Assembly: GCF_003113895.1 (NCBI RefSeq)
Contig: NZ_BDUD01000001.1
Coordinates: 434,001-498,000 of the forward strand
DNA length: 64,000 nt
Reading direction: 5' to 3'
From: Nostoc commune NIES-4072
GTDB lineage: Bacteria; Cyanobacteriota; Cyanobacteriia; Cyanobacteriales; Nostocaceae
Positions 35,289-44,001 of the stretch are shown piece after piece. Position numbers and translations under genes: made by a program. The notes beneath the pieces were generated by a model. It was not told where the DNA came from. It did no database searches and saw only the letters and a program-made list of their open reading frames with translations. Position 1 is the stretch's first letter. Every line of letters starts with the position of its first letter.

Positions 35289-37097
35289 TCAAGCATTAGC
35301 AGCATCAATTTGTAATCGCTCGTTCATATCCAGTCGAAAAGTGCCGTAAGGGTTAACATGTAACCAAATCAACGGTGATAATGCGCGGAAATCTTCTTTT
35401 CTCATCTGCTTCATCCAAGTGGCTTCTGCCAAAACCCTTTGAATCATTAGGGTATTGATGTAAACAAGGCTGATTTGCAGCAGGTGCAGGCACAAAACCG
35501 ATAATTCTTGTTCATCCAGGCGGTTAGTAGCAATTTCACTGTTTTTGCCGTAAAAAATAAAACCATTAGCACTATTCCAGTTTTCCACCACATTCAGCCC
35601 TTCATTAATCTCACGCCGTAATGCTTCAGAGTTGAGGTAGTGACAGAGAAAGATAGTTTTAACCGCTCTACCTAGCTCAGAAAGTGCTTTTTGTGTCGGA
35701 TGTTGAGGAGAAGAACGGCTAAAACGTTTCAAAATCGTGTCTGCTTCCGCCGTTCCTAAACGTAAAGCAGTAGTATATTTAATCATCTGGTCATACTGTT
35801 GGCGAATCAGTTCCCAATCAATCGCTTTAGTCAGTACAAGTTGTAAATTAGGAAAATCTTGTTTTTGTCCAGCACTGGGTAGATATAACTTTTGGGAGCC
35901 GATGCGCTTGATCCGAGGCATCAACTCAAAGCCCAGTAAACGGCAGAAGCCAAAGGCAATTTCATTTTGACCGTGGGTGTCTACATAGTTTTTCTTTACC
36001 TTCATATCAGTGCAATGACGTAAGAGACCCTCAATCATTGCTGCCACCTCCGAAGAAGAACAGGTCTTAAGTTGAGAGTAGATGCAGGCAGATTTTTTCT
36101 CAACGTGCCAATAGATCATCACTCCCCGACCTCCATAACGGATGTGCCATTCTGTCATCAAATTTTGATCCCACAGTTGTTTATCCACCCGTCGTTCGGC
36201 ATTAACATAAATGCGGTGGATAATTTGAATGAGCAACTCCACCAAACTGTCGGTAATCTCCTGGTTGCGTTGCCAACAGAAAGCGGCAACCAATGTGTAA
36301 CGAATTTTCGCAGGATGACGACGCAGTTCGCGGGGTGTTTCTGCACTTGCCCGCCGACGGTAGTGAGTAATAATTTTGGGGGGAACGTTAGCAAACAGTT
36401 TGGTCGGTAGTCCCAAATCCCGGATACATTCAAGTTTGGAGACTTCTTTGAAGATACTCTTGAGACTGGTACGACCGGGGTCTGTTTTGAGAAAATTGAA
36501 GACTGACTGTTTAAATTGGCTCTGGTCATCATCTAGAGCATCTTGAGTATTGAGAAGGGCATCCATTTTGGTCAGCGTTCCCGATTCAATTTGCTTGAAG
36601 ATGCCAGCACAGAATTGTTTTTCAGTAGTGACGACCGCAGACCGAATCAGCCGTTCTACCGCTTCAGGTATTGGTGGTTCTAACTTTAACTGCCGTAAAC
36701 GTTGATACACTGCTGCTTCTAATGAGGAGGCTTGACGGTCGTATGCCAAAACAAATTCGCACAACCAAGCAATCAGTTCTGTTTTGTCTTGTGGATTGAA
36801 TTCTCGAAAACCAAAGAATTCACGGATTTCAGCGCGATGACGTTCAATAGTGCGTCCATTAAACGAGTATTCACCATATTGTTTTGGCGAGACGGAGAGA
36901 AGTCTCGCAATGTAAGAAACAATCTGTTTGGGAACTTCCTGTTTGGTGCGGGGAAATTTTGCTTCCATCTGGAAGAATTTCAGTAGCACAGCAAAGCCCA
37001 AGCGATTTTCCTCATTTTTATTTGACAGCAGTGCCATTTCTGTTGGCAGGAGCGTAAAATTTTCTACCAGTTCTTCTGCATCCCATTGACGTTTCAC
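35289..37097 (-). CDS. tnpA: Tn3 family transposase with internal deletion (copy 2)
   Basis: Identical to the copy at 24838-26646 except residue 502, Asn here ([11 protein letters not shown]) and Thr there. Same in-frame deletion joining AERRVDKQ to [11 protein letters not shown], so it too lacks the first catalytic Asp and about 380 residues of the middle region. Asn is what I recall as usual at this position in the family, so this copy is probably the ancestral state. Mobilisation of the element must have used a complete transposase elsewhere in the cell. Confidence 0.93.
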   Translation of the reverse strand: MKRQWDAEELVENFTLLPTEMALLSNKNEENRLGFAVLLKFFQMEAKFPRTKQEVPKQIVSYIARLLSVSPKQYGEYSFNGRTIERHRAEIREFFGFREFNPQDKTELIAWLCEFVLAYDRQASSLEAAVYQRLRQLKLEPPIPEAVERLIRSAVVTTEKQFCAGIFKQIESGTLTKMDALLNTQDALDDDQSQFKQSVFNFLKTDPGRTSLKSIFKEVSKLECIRDLGLPTKLFANVPPKIITHYRRRASAETPRELRRHPAKIRYTLVAAFCWQRNQEITDSLVELLIQIIHRIYVNAERRVDKQLWDQNLMTEWHIRYGGRGVMIYWHVEKKSACIYSQLKTCSSSEVAAMIEGLLRHCTDMKVKKNYVDTHGQNEIAFGFCRLLGFELMPRIKRIGSQKLYLPSAGQKQDFPNLQLVLTKAIDWELIRQQYDQMIKYTTALRLGTAEADTILKRFSRSSPQHPTQKALSELGRAVKTIFLCHYLNSEALRREINEGLNVVENWNSANGFIFYGKNSEIATNRLDEQELSVLCLHLLQISLVYINTLMIQRVLAEATWMKQMRKEDFRALSPLIWLHVNPYGTFRLDMNERLQIDAANA

Positions 37098-37186
37098 TCC
37101 TTACCGTTCCTCACCCTAGCCATAGGATACAAAAGTTTATCTAATTATCGTATCAGCTAAAGTATAAGTTATTTGATACACTAAAA

Positions 37187-37411
37187 TTGAACTCAACTCC
37201 TGATACAAACTACCCCATATGTATCACTGGGAAGCGTGCTTGTCCTCCTGAAGATTGTGGTGGTTCTTGGGGCTATGCAGAGTTACTCTCAATAATTACT
37301 TCACCGTCACATCCAGAATACGAAGAGAGGATGGAGTGGGTAGGTGAAGGCTTTAGTCCAGATACCTTCGACATTAATGAAGTTAATCAAAGGTTACAAG
37401 AATTCAAATAA
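37187..37411 (+). pseudogene. C-terminal fragment of a plasmid pRiA4b ORF-3 family protein (copy 2)
   Basis: Same 74-residue fragment as at 26736-26960, inside the second element copy, with PPEDCGGSWGY and the WVGEGFSPDTFD ending. N-terminal part missing. Confidence 0.8.
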
Positions 37412-37532
37412 TTTACTGATATCTCCAATAACAGTTTTGGTAAGTAAATTAGCTTTTTTTTCTGAAATGCCTTCTAGATATGCTTTTCAGCCATTGCGTG
37501 GCGGCAAATTCTCTCTTCGCTACTTTTACCCC

Positions 37533-37537
37533 AAGAA
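37533..37537. repeat. Right copy of the 5-bp target duplication AAGAA
   Basis: Directly follows the CCCC end of Tn3 copy 2 and matches 24730-24734. Confidence 0.9.
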
Positions 37538-37744
37538 GTGAAATTGGAATGCGTTTATCGATTAGATTTGATTGTCGAAAACCAAATAATTGTAGAGATT
37601 AAATCTGTAGAATCCTTCCACCCGATTCACTCCGTCCAACTCCTAACCTATCTCAAACTAGCAAACTGCAAACTAGGTCTTCTCCTCAACTTCAACGTCC
37701 TCCACCTCAAAGAAGGCATCAAACGCGTAGCCAACAACCTCTAA
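37538..37744 (+). pseudogene. GxxExxY protein, 3' part
   Basis: Encodes VKLECVYRLDLIVENQIIVEIKSVE, then SVQLLTYLKLANCKLGLLLNFNVLHLKEGIKRVANNL, the second half of the gene begun at 24564. It contains the DLIVENQ...VEIKS core of the nuclease-like fold and the LLLNFN ending typical of the family. Reading GTG as a start would give an isolated 68-residue piece, which is unlikely to be functional. Confidence 0.92.
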
Positions 37745-37749
37745 CTCCC

Positions 37750-37791
37750 CCTCTGCGAACCTCTGCGCTTCCCTTTGCGCCCCTTTGCGTT
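37750..37791. repeat. Right 42-bp inverted repeat flanking the GxxExxY gene
   Basis: CCTCTGCG / CCTTTGCG units, complementary to 24522-24563 with five mismatches. Begins six bases after the GxxExxY stop codon. Confidence 0.8.
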
Positions 37792-37842
37792 AAAAAAAAA
37801 TATCCCCCACCTCAGATTCCAAAAGCAGGGGTTTTATTAAAA

Positions 37843-38169
37843 CTACTTAACAGAAACAGCATCAACATCAATAGTGCTTGCGTTAGAGCTTGCAGTAGAG
37901 GTAGAACCCTCAGTAGTATTAGATGCTTCAGTACCCACTTCACCCTTACGAGCCTTCCAGCCCTCAATTACTAGCCCAGACACCTCCGAAACTAGCAGAG
38001 TCAAAAGGAAAACATCATCAATCTGTCCCGCAACGGGTATAAAATCTGGAAGAATATCAAATGGGCTAACCAAATAGGCTAGCGTTCCTAAAATTACCCA
38101 CCAACGGTACTTCGGGTTACGAAGCACATTGCGATACCAGGTGTAAAGTGATTCGATTGAAAATTTCAT
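37843..38169 (-). CDS. DUF1232 (YkvA-type) small membrane protein
   Basis: A 108-residue protein with the DUF1232 core YRNVLRNPKYRWWVILGTLAYLVSPFDILPDFIPVAGQIDDVFLLTLLVSEV, including the near-invariant SPxDxxPDxxPxxGxxDD motif. One or two membrane-associated helices (about residues 22-40 and 52-68). The tail is low-complexity Ser/Thr-rich (TEGSTSTASSNAST), unlike most members. Function unknown. Stand-alone gene just beyond the GxxExxY cassette; ATG start at 38169 with a GGAGGT ribosome site nearby. Confidence 0.9.
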   Translation of the reverse strand: MKFSIESLYTWYRNVLRNPKYRWWVILGTLAYLVSPFDILPDFIPVAGQIDDVFLLTLLVSEVSGLVIEGWKARKGEVGTEASNTTEGSTSTASSNASTIDVDAVSVK

Positions 38170-38534
38170 ATTTTGTACCTCCAGTTATCTTTAATTTTGA
38201 CAAATTATCCTAAAAACTTCCGGTGCGAATAACCGCCCTAATTAGTCTGGAAGACGCTACTCGTAATCTCTTATCAAAAATCTATTTTGTAATTCTTCAT
38301 AAGAGTTTAATACTACAAGGGTTTGACAAATTAGACAGTGATTGTATTAATTCGGGATTATGACAACCCAGCAGCAAGTTTGTCCACCAGTCTAAGTCCA
38401 ATACTCCATGCATACACTATCTTTTTAGGTTTTCGGTAAATTTATATTTTGGAAGTCCCTCATTTTGCATTAATCTCTAGAATTAAAATGCCTTAGCACA
38501 TTTGCTTTAGTCATGGAGGGAGGAAACTAAAACA
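38170..38534. other. Intergenic region between divergent genes
   Basis: Promoter region for the DUF1232 gene and exbB. TTGACAAATTA occurs at about 38197 and again at 38333, possible -35 hexamers. A good ribosome site (GGAGGGAGGA) precedes the exbB GTG. No gene seen. Confidence 0.45.
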
Positions 38535-39263
38535 GTGGATATTTTAGATTTATTTTATAAGGGTGGGCCAGCGATGTGGCCTTTGCTTGTTCTCTCGATT
38601 CTGTCCTTGAGTGTGATTTTTGAGCGCTTGTGGTTTTGGTTACGAATTTTGACTCAGGAAAAGCAAATAGTTGATCGCATCCTGGATGCTGCCCAGAATA
38701 ATTGGCAAGAAGCTGCTGATATTGCAAAACGAGCAAGCCATCAGCCTGTCGGGCGTTTTCTCTATGCTCCCTTACGTTTTCCAAAAACTGATGCGGAAAC
38801 CTTTCGACTAGCACTTGAGGCTACAGCCGAAGATGAGTTAGCTGGAATGCGGCGGGGCGAAAAACTTCTAGAAGCCGTAATTGCCCTTGCGCCCCTACTG
38901 GGATTGTTAGGTACGGTTTTAGGTCTAATCCAGTCTCTACGCTCAATTCGGATTGGTGATTTGGGAACTGAATCTACCGCCGGAGTAACTACTGGTATTG
39001 GTGAATCGTTAATTAGTACCGCAAGCGGGCTAATAGTTGCCATTATTAGTTTGGTATTCTATCGCCTATTTCAAAGTTTTGTAGTCAACCAAGTCAAAGT
39101 TTTTCGGAAGGCTGGGAATGAGATGGAATTGCTCTACCGTCAGTCCCCCCCTGATTTTAGTAATAGTACATCAGCAATTGTCCGGGAAAATTTCACTCCA
39201 CCCCGCAAGCCAGGAAAGACTAGGTTACCTGAACCTCCTGAACCCCCGAATGCACCTAATTAG
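38535..39263 (+). CDS. exbB: MotA/TolQ/ExbB proton channel family protein
   Basis: A 242-residue inner-membrane protein of the ExbB/TolQ type, which uses the proton gradient with ExbD to energise outer-membrane transport through TonB. Three membrane spans are visible: about residues 12-32 ([18 protein letters not shown]), 110-130 ([21 protein letters not shown]) and 150-175 ([18 protein letters not shown]). The conserved [18 protein letters not shown] and [13 protein letters not shown] motifs are intact. Starts with GTG behind a strong ribosome site. The exbD gene follows after 41 bases. The C-terminus is Pro-rich. Confidence 0.92.
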   Translation: MDILDLFYKGGPAMWPLLVLSILSLSVIFERLWFWLRILTQEKQIVDRILDAAQNNWQEAADIAKRASHQPVGRFLYAPLRFPKTDAETFRLALEATAEDELAGMRRGEKLLEAVIALAPLLGLLGTVLGLIQSLRSIRIGDLGTESTAGVTTGIGESLISTASGLIVAIISLVFYRLFQSFVVNQVKVFRKAGNEMELLYRQSPPDFSNSTSAIVRENFTPPRKPGKTRLPEPPEPPNAPN

Positions 39264-39304
39264 TTAAAAATTCAATCCCCGAAATAGGCGTTTAAATTGA
39301 GAAA

Positions 39305-39994
39305 ATGAAAGTTAATCTACATACCCCAATTGAAGAAGTCCAAATTCAAATCATCCCTTTAATAGATGTTGTTTTTTGTATTCTGACGTTTTTTTTATTA
39401 GCGGCATTACAATTTACGCGCCAACAGGCAATAAATGTTGATTTGCCCAAAGCCAGCGCCAGTTCAGTATCTGGAATAACATCACAGAGTGGAAGTCTGA
39501 TTGTAACTATCGATGCCGTTGGCAATACTTACATAGAAAAACAGCCTGTACAACGGGATGATTTGGGAGCGAGGTTAAAACAGTATCTCCAAGCAAACCC
39601 TAGTGCCGTTGTGGTACTGAATGCTTCGCGGACAGCAACTTATAATGATGTGATTGAAACATTAGATTTGCTACGGCAAGTAGGAGGCGATCGCGTTTCT
39701 TTAGGAATTATTCCTGGCCCATCTCAATCACCCACAAACTTACTCAACCAGCCTAATATCCCTTCTTTCCCAATCGATCCTGGTGCAACACCAATACCCA
39801 CAACCGCACCAATCAATCCCGAAGGGAATCTTACTCCAAAATTTCCCTTAGCACCCAATCCTGTACCTCTTCCTGGCATAACTCAGCCTCCAACTGGACA
39901 AGGCATCAGCCCTATCAATCCTGGTATTTCCAACCCACCAGCATCCCAAGCGCCTGTAGCACCTAAACAAACTCAACCTAGTCTTAAAAGATGA
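39305..39994 (+). CDS. exbD: ExbD/TolR family biopolymer transport protein
   Basis: A 229-residue protein partnered with the ExbB upstream. One N-terminal membrane helix (IIPLIDVVFCILTFFLLAALQF) carries the conserved Asp of ExbD/TolR in the PLIDVVF segment, the proton-handling residue. A periplasmic domain follows (VTIDAVGNTYIEKQPVQRDDLGARLKQYL). After about residue 140 comes a Pro-rich tail (PNIPSFPIDPGATPIPTTAPINPEG...) longer than in typical ExbD of about 140 residues; it may span the periplasm. Operon with exbB. Confidence 0.92.
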   Translation: MKVNLHTPIEEVQIQIIPLIDVVFCILTFFLLAALQFTRQQAINVDLPKASASSVSGITSQSGSLIVTIDAVGNTYIEKQPVQRDDLGARLKQYLQANPSAVVVLNASRTATYNDVIETLDLLRQVGGDRVSLGIIPGPSQSPTNLLNQPNIPSFPIDPGATPIPTTAPINPEGNLTPKFPLAPNPVPLPGITQPPTGQGISPINPGISNPPASQAPVAPKQTQPSLKR

Positions 39995-40115
39995 GATAGG
40001 GGCATGGGGCATGGGGCATTGGGCATTGGGCATGGGGCATTGGTCAATAATCAATAGTTCTTCTTCCCCTGCTCCCCCTACTCCCTACTCCCCACTCCCC
40101 ACTCCCCAATCCTAA
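39995..40115. repeat. GGGCATG / CCCCACT heptamer arrays
   Basis: GGGGCATGGGGCATTGGGCA-type units (40000-40041) followed by CCCCTACTCCCTACTCCCCACT (40070-40108). Intergenic low-complexity repeats. Confidence 0.75.
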
Positions 40116-40252
40116 AGATATCTGAAATAAAATTCCGTTAGAGAAAAATTTACTGCTAATTTATAAATAATTGGTTGAGCTTTAAAGATTTTTCCACTGA
40201 TAAAGTGAAGTAATTTATCACCAATTGCCATTCACGTTTCAGGGGTTGTGGC

Positions 40253-40615
40253 ATGAATATTGTGACGCTTTTAATTGTTTGGTTAGTAACAGCTATTAGC
40301 CTGTTAATAATTAGTAAATTACCTTTAGGAGTTGAAATTGAGACTCCTGGTAAAGCCTTCCTTTCTGCCGCAGTGCTTGGTATCGTGACGGCAATAGTCA
40401 GACCGATTTTAAGCCTCATTTTTGCAGTACCAAATTTACTCACATTGGACTTGCTATCCAGCATTTTCACATTTATGATTGCCGTGGTTTGTTTTAGTAT
40501 TGCTGCTTGGTTAGTTGAGGGCTTTCGCTTACGTTACGGTATTTGGAGCGCCGTTATTGGAGCATTTGCGCTGACTATAATTAACAGCTTAATCTACAAA
40601 TTATTGGGCGTCTAA
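40253..40615 (+). CDS. Phage-holin-family (YvlD-type) membrane protein
   Basis: A 120-residue protein with four predicted membrane helices (about residues 3-22, 32-52, 58-85, 92-118) and the family pattern KAFLSAAVLGIVTAIVRPIL and LDLLSSIFTFMIAVVCFSIAAWLVEGFRL. Despite the name, such proteins are widespread chromosomal membrane proteins of unknown function and not evidence of a prophage. ATG 40253. No linked genes in the same direction. Confidence 0.85.
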   Translation: MNIVTLLIVWLVTAISLLIISKLPLGVEIETPGKAFLSAAVLGIVTAIVRPILSLIFAVPNLLTLDLLSSIFTFMIAVVCFSIAAWLVEGFRLRYGIWSAVIGAFALTIINSLIYKLLGV

Positions 40616-40630
40616 AATTAAGAGTTAGGA

Positions 40631-40658
40631 GTACAGACGCGATTAATCGCGTCTGTAC
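40631..40658. repeat. 28-bp perfect palindrome (GTACAGACGCGATT arms)
   Basis: GTACAGACGCGATT followed directly by its complement AATCGCGTCTGTAC. It sits between the YvlD-type gene and thf1, which converge, and could act as a bidirectional terminator. The same unit recurs at 42277-42324, so it is a dispersed repeat. Confidence 0.8.
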
Positions 40659-40715
40659 AGGAGTTATTAACAACCCTTAACTCATAACTCATTACTCCTT
40701 ACTTCCATCTCCTAA

Positions 40716-41423
40716 CTATTCGTTGGAACTTGGGGGAGCAACGGGGGTAGTTGATTGTTGTTTACGTTGTTCGCGTTTTTTGCGATCGGCTGAGAGCATA
40801 TCTGCCATCACTATTAGCGCTTGCGCCATCTTCTCTAGGTTAGAACGATATAGCTCCAAATCCTTGTTGAGTTTGTCATCAGAAAGGTGCAAGCCAGCAG
40901 CGATCGCTTTTAGCGCCTCCGTGAGTTGCTTTTCATCTTTAACTAATTCAGGATCTGACTGTTCTAATAACGAAAATACACCAATTGCGAACAAACGGTT
41001 GTATTTAAAGTTAGGATTGTTGGCGATCGCTTGTAGTTGTGCTTGCAAGTCACCATCTCGATCTAAAAAAGTAGTTTGGCCTAGCCACCCAATTAAATCT
41101 TTAACAGGCAAACCTTTAGCTACAGCTTGTAATCTTTCAGCATCCTGTCGATAACGTTGCGGATCTTGTTCCATAGCCCGACATAGGGCGTTAAAAATTG
41201 ATTCTTGATCCCGTTCTGGTTCATAGCCTTGCATGAAGCGGTCAAAAGTAGTGACGACGCCCAAGGCATAAATTGAATTGTAGCTAAAATCGATATTTAC
41301 AGACAGCAGATGCATTTCTACCATCAATTCTTCTACTACCCGACGATAAATAGTGTTGATCGGACGGGTATGAAGATTGTAAAAAGTTCGTTTTGTATCA
41401 GAGACAGTACGGACGTTGTTCAC
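40716..41423 (-). CDS. thf1: Thf1/Psp29, photosystem II biogenesis protein
   Basis: A 235-residue protein of the Thf1/Psb29 family, required for normal photosystem II assembly and turnover through interaction with thylakoid FtsH. The N-terminus NNVRTVSDTKRTFYNLHTRPINTIYRRVVEELMVEMHLLSVN and the central YALGVVTTFDRFMQGY are family hallmarks. The C-terminus is a charged, Gln-rich coiled-coil tail (DRKKREQRKQQ). Mostly helical and without a signal peptide. ATG 41423; single-gene unit, with a divergent gene (cpcT) 200 bases away. Confidence 0.95.
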   Translation of the reverse strand: MNNVRTVSDTKRTFYNLHTRPINTIYRRVVEELMVEMHLLSVNIDFSYNSIYALGVVTTFDRFMQGYEPERDQESIFNALCRAMEQDPQRYRQDAERLQAVAKGLPVKDLIGWLGQTTFLDRDGDLQAQLQAIANNPNFKYNRLFAIGVFSLLEQSDPELVKDEKQLTEALKAIAAGLHLSDDKLNKDLELYRSNLEKMAQALIVMADMLSADRKKREQRKQQSTTPVAPPSSNE

Positions 41424-41627
41424 AAAGAAAATGTTAAGGGCGACGTATCTTTATTTTCTCGCTTAAAGGCTACTTTGCCAAGTTTAGCTTTTGACTGGTG
41501 ACGGTTTCATTTACAATGTAGAGAAATCAAAAGTATTTTATAAGCTAGTAGCCATAGGGGATTAAGACTCTTTCCGCTAAAAAACTAGCCAAAAATATTT
41601 ATCCTTAATGATTTTTTTATCGCATTT

Positions 41628-42230
41628 ATGAACTTCTCGCCACAGTTAATTGCTTTGGGTGAGTATCTAGCTGGGGAATTTGATAATCAGGAACAAGCCA
41701 TAGGAGAACCAATTTGGTATGTCCATCTCCGGCTGTGGCAAAGACCAATTAATCTGTTCACAGAAGATAGCATTACCCTGTTTGCCGAACAAGCTAACGT
41801 TGTTAACCTAGATAAACCTTACCGCCAGCGAATTATGCGATTGCGCCAGGGCAGTAATAACACATCTTTGGAAGTACAATACTACATGCCTCAAGATCCA
41901 GGTGCATTAATAGGCGCAGGCAATAACCCTGCTCTACTTAACACACTGACATCCGAAAAATTAGATTTACTACCAGGTTGTATCCTAACAGTTACTCAAG
42001 AAACCCTAGCTGGCGATCGCTATAAGTTTACCGCTACCGCACCACCAGAAACTCGTTGCAGTTTTACTTATCTTGGCAATAGCATCAATGTTTCCTTGGG
42101 TTTTGAAGCTACGGCGACAGAATTTCACAGCTACGACAAAGGAATCGAGCCAGCAACTGGAAAAGCAACTTGGGGAGCGATTATGGGGTCTTATCGCTAC
42201 ACCAAGCGAAACCAGTATTCAATAAGATAA
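41628..42230 (+). CDS. cpcT: Chromophore lyase CpcT/CpeT family
   Basis: A 200-residue member of the T-type phycobiliprotein lyase family, beta-barrel enzymes that attach phycocyanobilin to Cys155 of beta-phycocyanin (CpcT) or phycoerythrobilin to phycoerythrin (CpeT). Visible family features: LGEYLAGEFDNQEQA at the N-terminus, PIWYVHLRLWQRPI, YRQRIMRLRQ, and a Cys/Thr region CSFTYLGNSINVSLGFEATATEFHSYDKGIEP. Which bilin and subunit it serves cannot be read from the sequence; the symbol is a family-level guess. No phycobilisome genes adjoin it. Confidence 0.88.
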   Translation: MNFSPQLIALGEYLAGEFDNQEQAIGEPIWYVHLRLWQRPINLFTEDSITLFAEQANVVNLDKPYRQRIMRLRQGSNNTSLEVQYYMPQDPGALIGAGNNPALLNTLTSEKLDLLPGCILTVTQETLAGDRYKFTATAPPETRCSFTYLGNSINVSLGFEATATEFHSYDKGIEPATGKATWGAIMGSYRYTKRNQYSIR

Positions 42231-42276
42231 AGTTATAAGTCATGAGTTATGAGTTATGAATTTTGAATTAACTCCT

Positions 42277-42324
42277 GTACAGACGCGATTAATCGCTCTT
42301 GTACAGACGCGATTAATCGCGTCT
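42277..42324. repeat. Tandem copies of the GTACAGACGCGATTAATCGC unit
   Basis: Two 20-base units at 42277-42296 and 42301-42320, the second extended by GTCT. Same family as the palindrome at 40631. Confidence 0.8.
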
Positions 42325-42336
42325 CCTAACTCTTTA

Positions 42337-42705
42337 TTAGCTAGCGATGCTACGAGGTACACCTTCTAAAGCTTCCTCTTCTGTTTCAAATATTTCAAAG
42401 ACAGTATCCATCATCGTCACTTCAAACACGAGTTTGGCTTCTGGATGTACATTACAGATACGGAAACTGCCCTTGACTTTATCAGCATCACGCATCCCAG
42501 CAACCAAAGATGTAAGACCAGAACTATCAATAAAATTTACCTGAGCCAGATTTACAACTACATGGCGGCTGAGTTTGGAAATACACTCCTGTAACTTCAG
42601 CCGGAATTGCCAAGCAGTAGTAATGTCTAGGCGACCTGCTGGTGTCAGGACAATAACGGTGTTTCCGTCTTGGGTTGTATAAGTTTTTTGGTCTATATGA
42701 ATCAC
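42337..42705 (-). CDS. STAS domain protein (anti-sigma factor antagonist type)
   Basis: A 122-residue single STAS domain: VIVLTPAGRLDITTAWQFRLKLQECI, then VVVNLAQVNFIDSSGLTSLVAGMRDA with the DSSGL signature whose serine is the phosphorylation site in SpoIIAA-type antagonists, and SFRICNVHPEAKLVFEVTMMDTVFEIFETEEEAL. It would bind an anti-sigma kinase or a response-regulator partner; none is encoded nearby. ATG 42705. Lies between the cpcT gene (convergent) and hemF. Confidence 0.92.
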   Translation of the reverse strand: MIHIDQKTYTTQDGNTVIVLTPAGRLDITTAWQFRLKLQECISKLSRHVVVNLAQVNFIDSSGLTSLVAGMRDADKVKGSFRICNVHPEAKLVFEVTMMDTVFEIFETEEEALEGVPRSIAS

Positions 42706-42948
42706 TAAAGCCCTCCCCGTGACATTTCTCTGAAGATTAACTAGTTACAGAATTTTCTAATACTGCCACTTGAGATTAACAAGCTATAGCTAAAATTGTC
42801 ACCTTTTTTTGCTAAGTGCTTAACTTTTGTAATTGAACTCAGCAAAATTGTGGGGAGGGAAGAGGGAGCAGGGGAGGCAGGGGGAGCAGAGGAGAATATT
42901 AATAACCAATGCCCCATGCCCCATGCCCCATGCCCGATTTTCAAGTCA

Positions 42949-44001
42949 CTAATGAGATGATGTTGGTGATGTCCAGTTGATCCAATCTTGAGGCTTAAGG
43001 AAAGTTTCATACAACTCGGCTTCTGGGGAATTGGGTTCCGGTTGATAGCCGTATTCCCAGCGCACTAAGGGCGGTAGGGACATGAGAATTGATTCGGTGC
43101 GTCCGTTGGTTTGTAAACCAAAAATGGTGCCTCGGTCATAAACCAAGTTAAATTCTACATACCGTCCTCGACGGTAGAGTTGAAAATTCCGTTGGCGATC
43201 GCCATACTCCATCCCATTGCGCCGTTCTACAATTGGTACGTAAGCTGGTAAAAATGCTCTACCACAGTCTTGCACAAAAGCAAACAAATCTTCCCAATTA
43301 CGGGTTGCTGGTGTTCCCACCTGGTTGCTATAAATAGCTGCTTCTCCATTGGGATTTGGCCCGCGATATAAAGCACCCTCGCCATCTTGGTAATCAAAAA
43401 ACAAACCACCTACGCCCCGTGTCTCATCACGATGCTTGAGGTAGAAATATTCATCGCACCACCGCTTAAACACAGGGTAATAATCTGGGTGGTGTTTGTC
43501 ACAAGCCTGTTTTAACGTTTTATGTAAATGTGCCGCATCTTCAGCAAAGGGGTAATAAGGTGTCAAGTCAAGACCACCACCAAACCACCACACTGGCCCC
43601 GCTTCAAAGTAGCGATAATTGAGATGAACTGTCGGCACGTAAGGATTGTGAGGATGTAATACCATTGAAGTGCCCGTGGCATAAAAGCCATGCCCTGCGG
43701 CTTCAGGGCGTTGGGCTAAAATCGAGGCTGGCAAATGGGAACCCCAAACTTCAGAAAAATTTACACCAGCTTGTTCAAATATTGCACCTTCTCGCAGCAC
43801 GCGCGATCGCCCTCCGCCCCCTTCTGGGCGTTCCCAACTATCTTCATGAAAATTAGCCACACCATCTAGTTTTGCCAATGATTCGGTAATTTCGTCTTGC
43901 AGTTGTTTCATAAACTGACTGACTCTAGTCTGAGCGTCAGGTGCTGGCAAAGACTTGGATGATTCTGCTGATACAGTTGGTGTTTGCGAGTTGGTCAACA
44001 T
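42949..44001 (-). CDS. hemF: Oxygen-dependent coproporphyrinogen III oxidase
   Basis: Converts coproporphyrinogen III to protoporphyrinogen IX using oxygen, in haem and chlorophyll synthesis. The 350-residue protein is full length. Conserved blocks: [74 protein letters not shown], and [34 protein letters not shown]. These include the His and Arg residues of the active site. The first 25 residues are variable. ATG 44001. Upstream is a 600-base spacer that should contain its promoter. Stand-alone gene. Confidence 0.97.
   Translation of the reverse strand: MLTNSQTPTVSAESSKSLPAPDAQTRVSQFMKQLQDEITESLAKLDGVANFHEDSWERPEGGGGRSRVLREGAIFEQAGVNFSEVWGSHLPASILAQRPEAAGHGFYATGTSMVLHPHNPYVPTVHLNYRYFEAGPVWWFGGGLDLTPYYPFAEDAAHLHKTLKQACDKHHPDYYPVFKRWCDEYFYLKHRDETRGVGGLFFDYQDGEGALYRGPNPNGEAAIYSNQVGTPATRNWEDLFAFVQDCGRAFLPAYVPIVERRNGMEYGDRQRNFQLYRRGRYVEFNLVYDRGTIFGLQTNGRTESILMSLPPLVRWEYGYQPEPNSPEAELYETFLKPQDWINWTSPTSSH

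Larger units (their letters stand above)
24735..37532. mobile_element. 12.8-kb unresolved Tn3-family cointegrate (integrated plasmid)
   Basis: The whole segment is bounded by GGGGTAAAAGTAGCGAAGAG ends and a perfect 5-bp target duplication. Inside are two direct copies of a 2321-bp Tn3-type element (24761-27081 and 35212-37532) around 8130 bases of foreign DNA. The ends of that foreign DNA, joined, restore one IS1380 transposase gene in frame. This is the product expected when a Tn3-type element on a circular plasmid transposes replicatively into the chromosome. No resolvase gene or recognisable res site was seen, which would explain why the fusion persists. Confidence 0.88.
35212..37532. mobile_element. 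Tn3-type element, copy 2 (2321 bp)
   Basis: Same length and orientation as copy 1, with the same ends (GGGGTAAAAG... and ...CTTTTACCCC). Left neighbour is the plasmid IS1380 half (AAATC), right neighbour is the AAGAA target duplication and the rest of the GxxExxY gene. Within the coding parts a single difference from copy 1 was seen: T at 35593 against G at 25142. Confidence 0.92.

Noticed and set aside
24735..37532. Interpretation as an ordinary composite transposon
   Set aside because: The split IS1380 gene at the two inner ends requires a circular donor, and the direct orientation of both copies plus the outer 5-bp duplication fit a cointegrate better.
40253..40615. Holin-family protein as evidence of a prophage
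   Set aside because: The YvlD-type family is common on bacterial chromosomes and no other phage gene is nearby.
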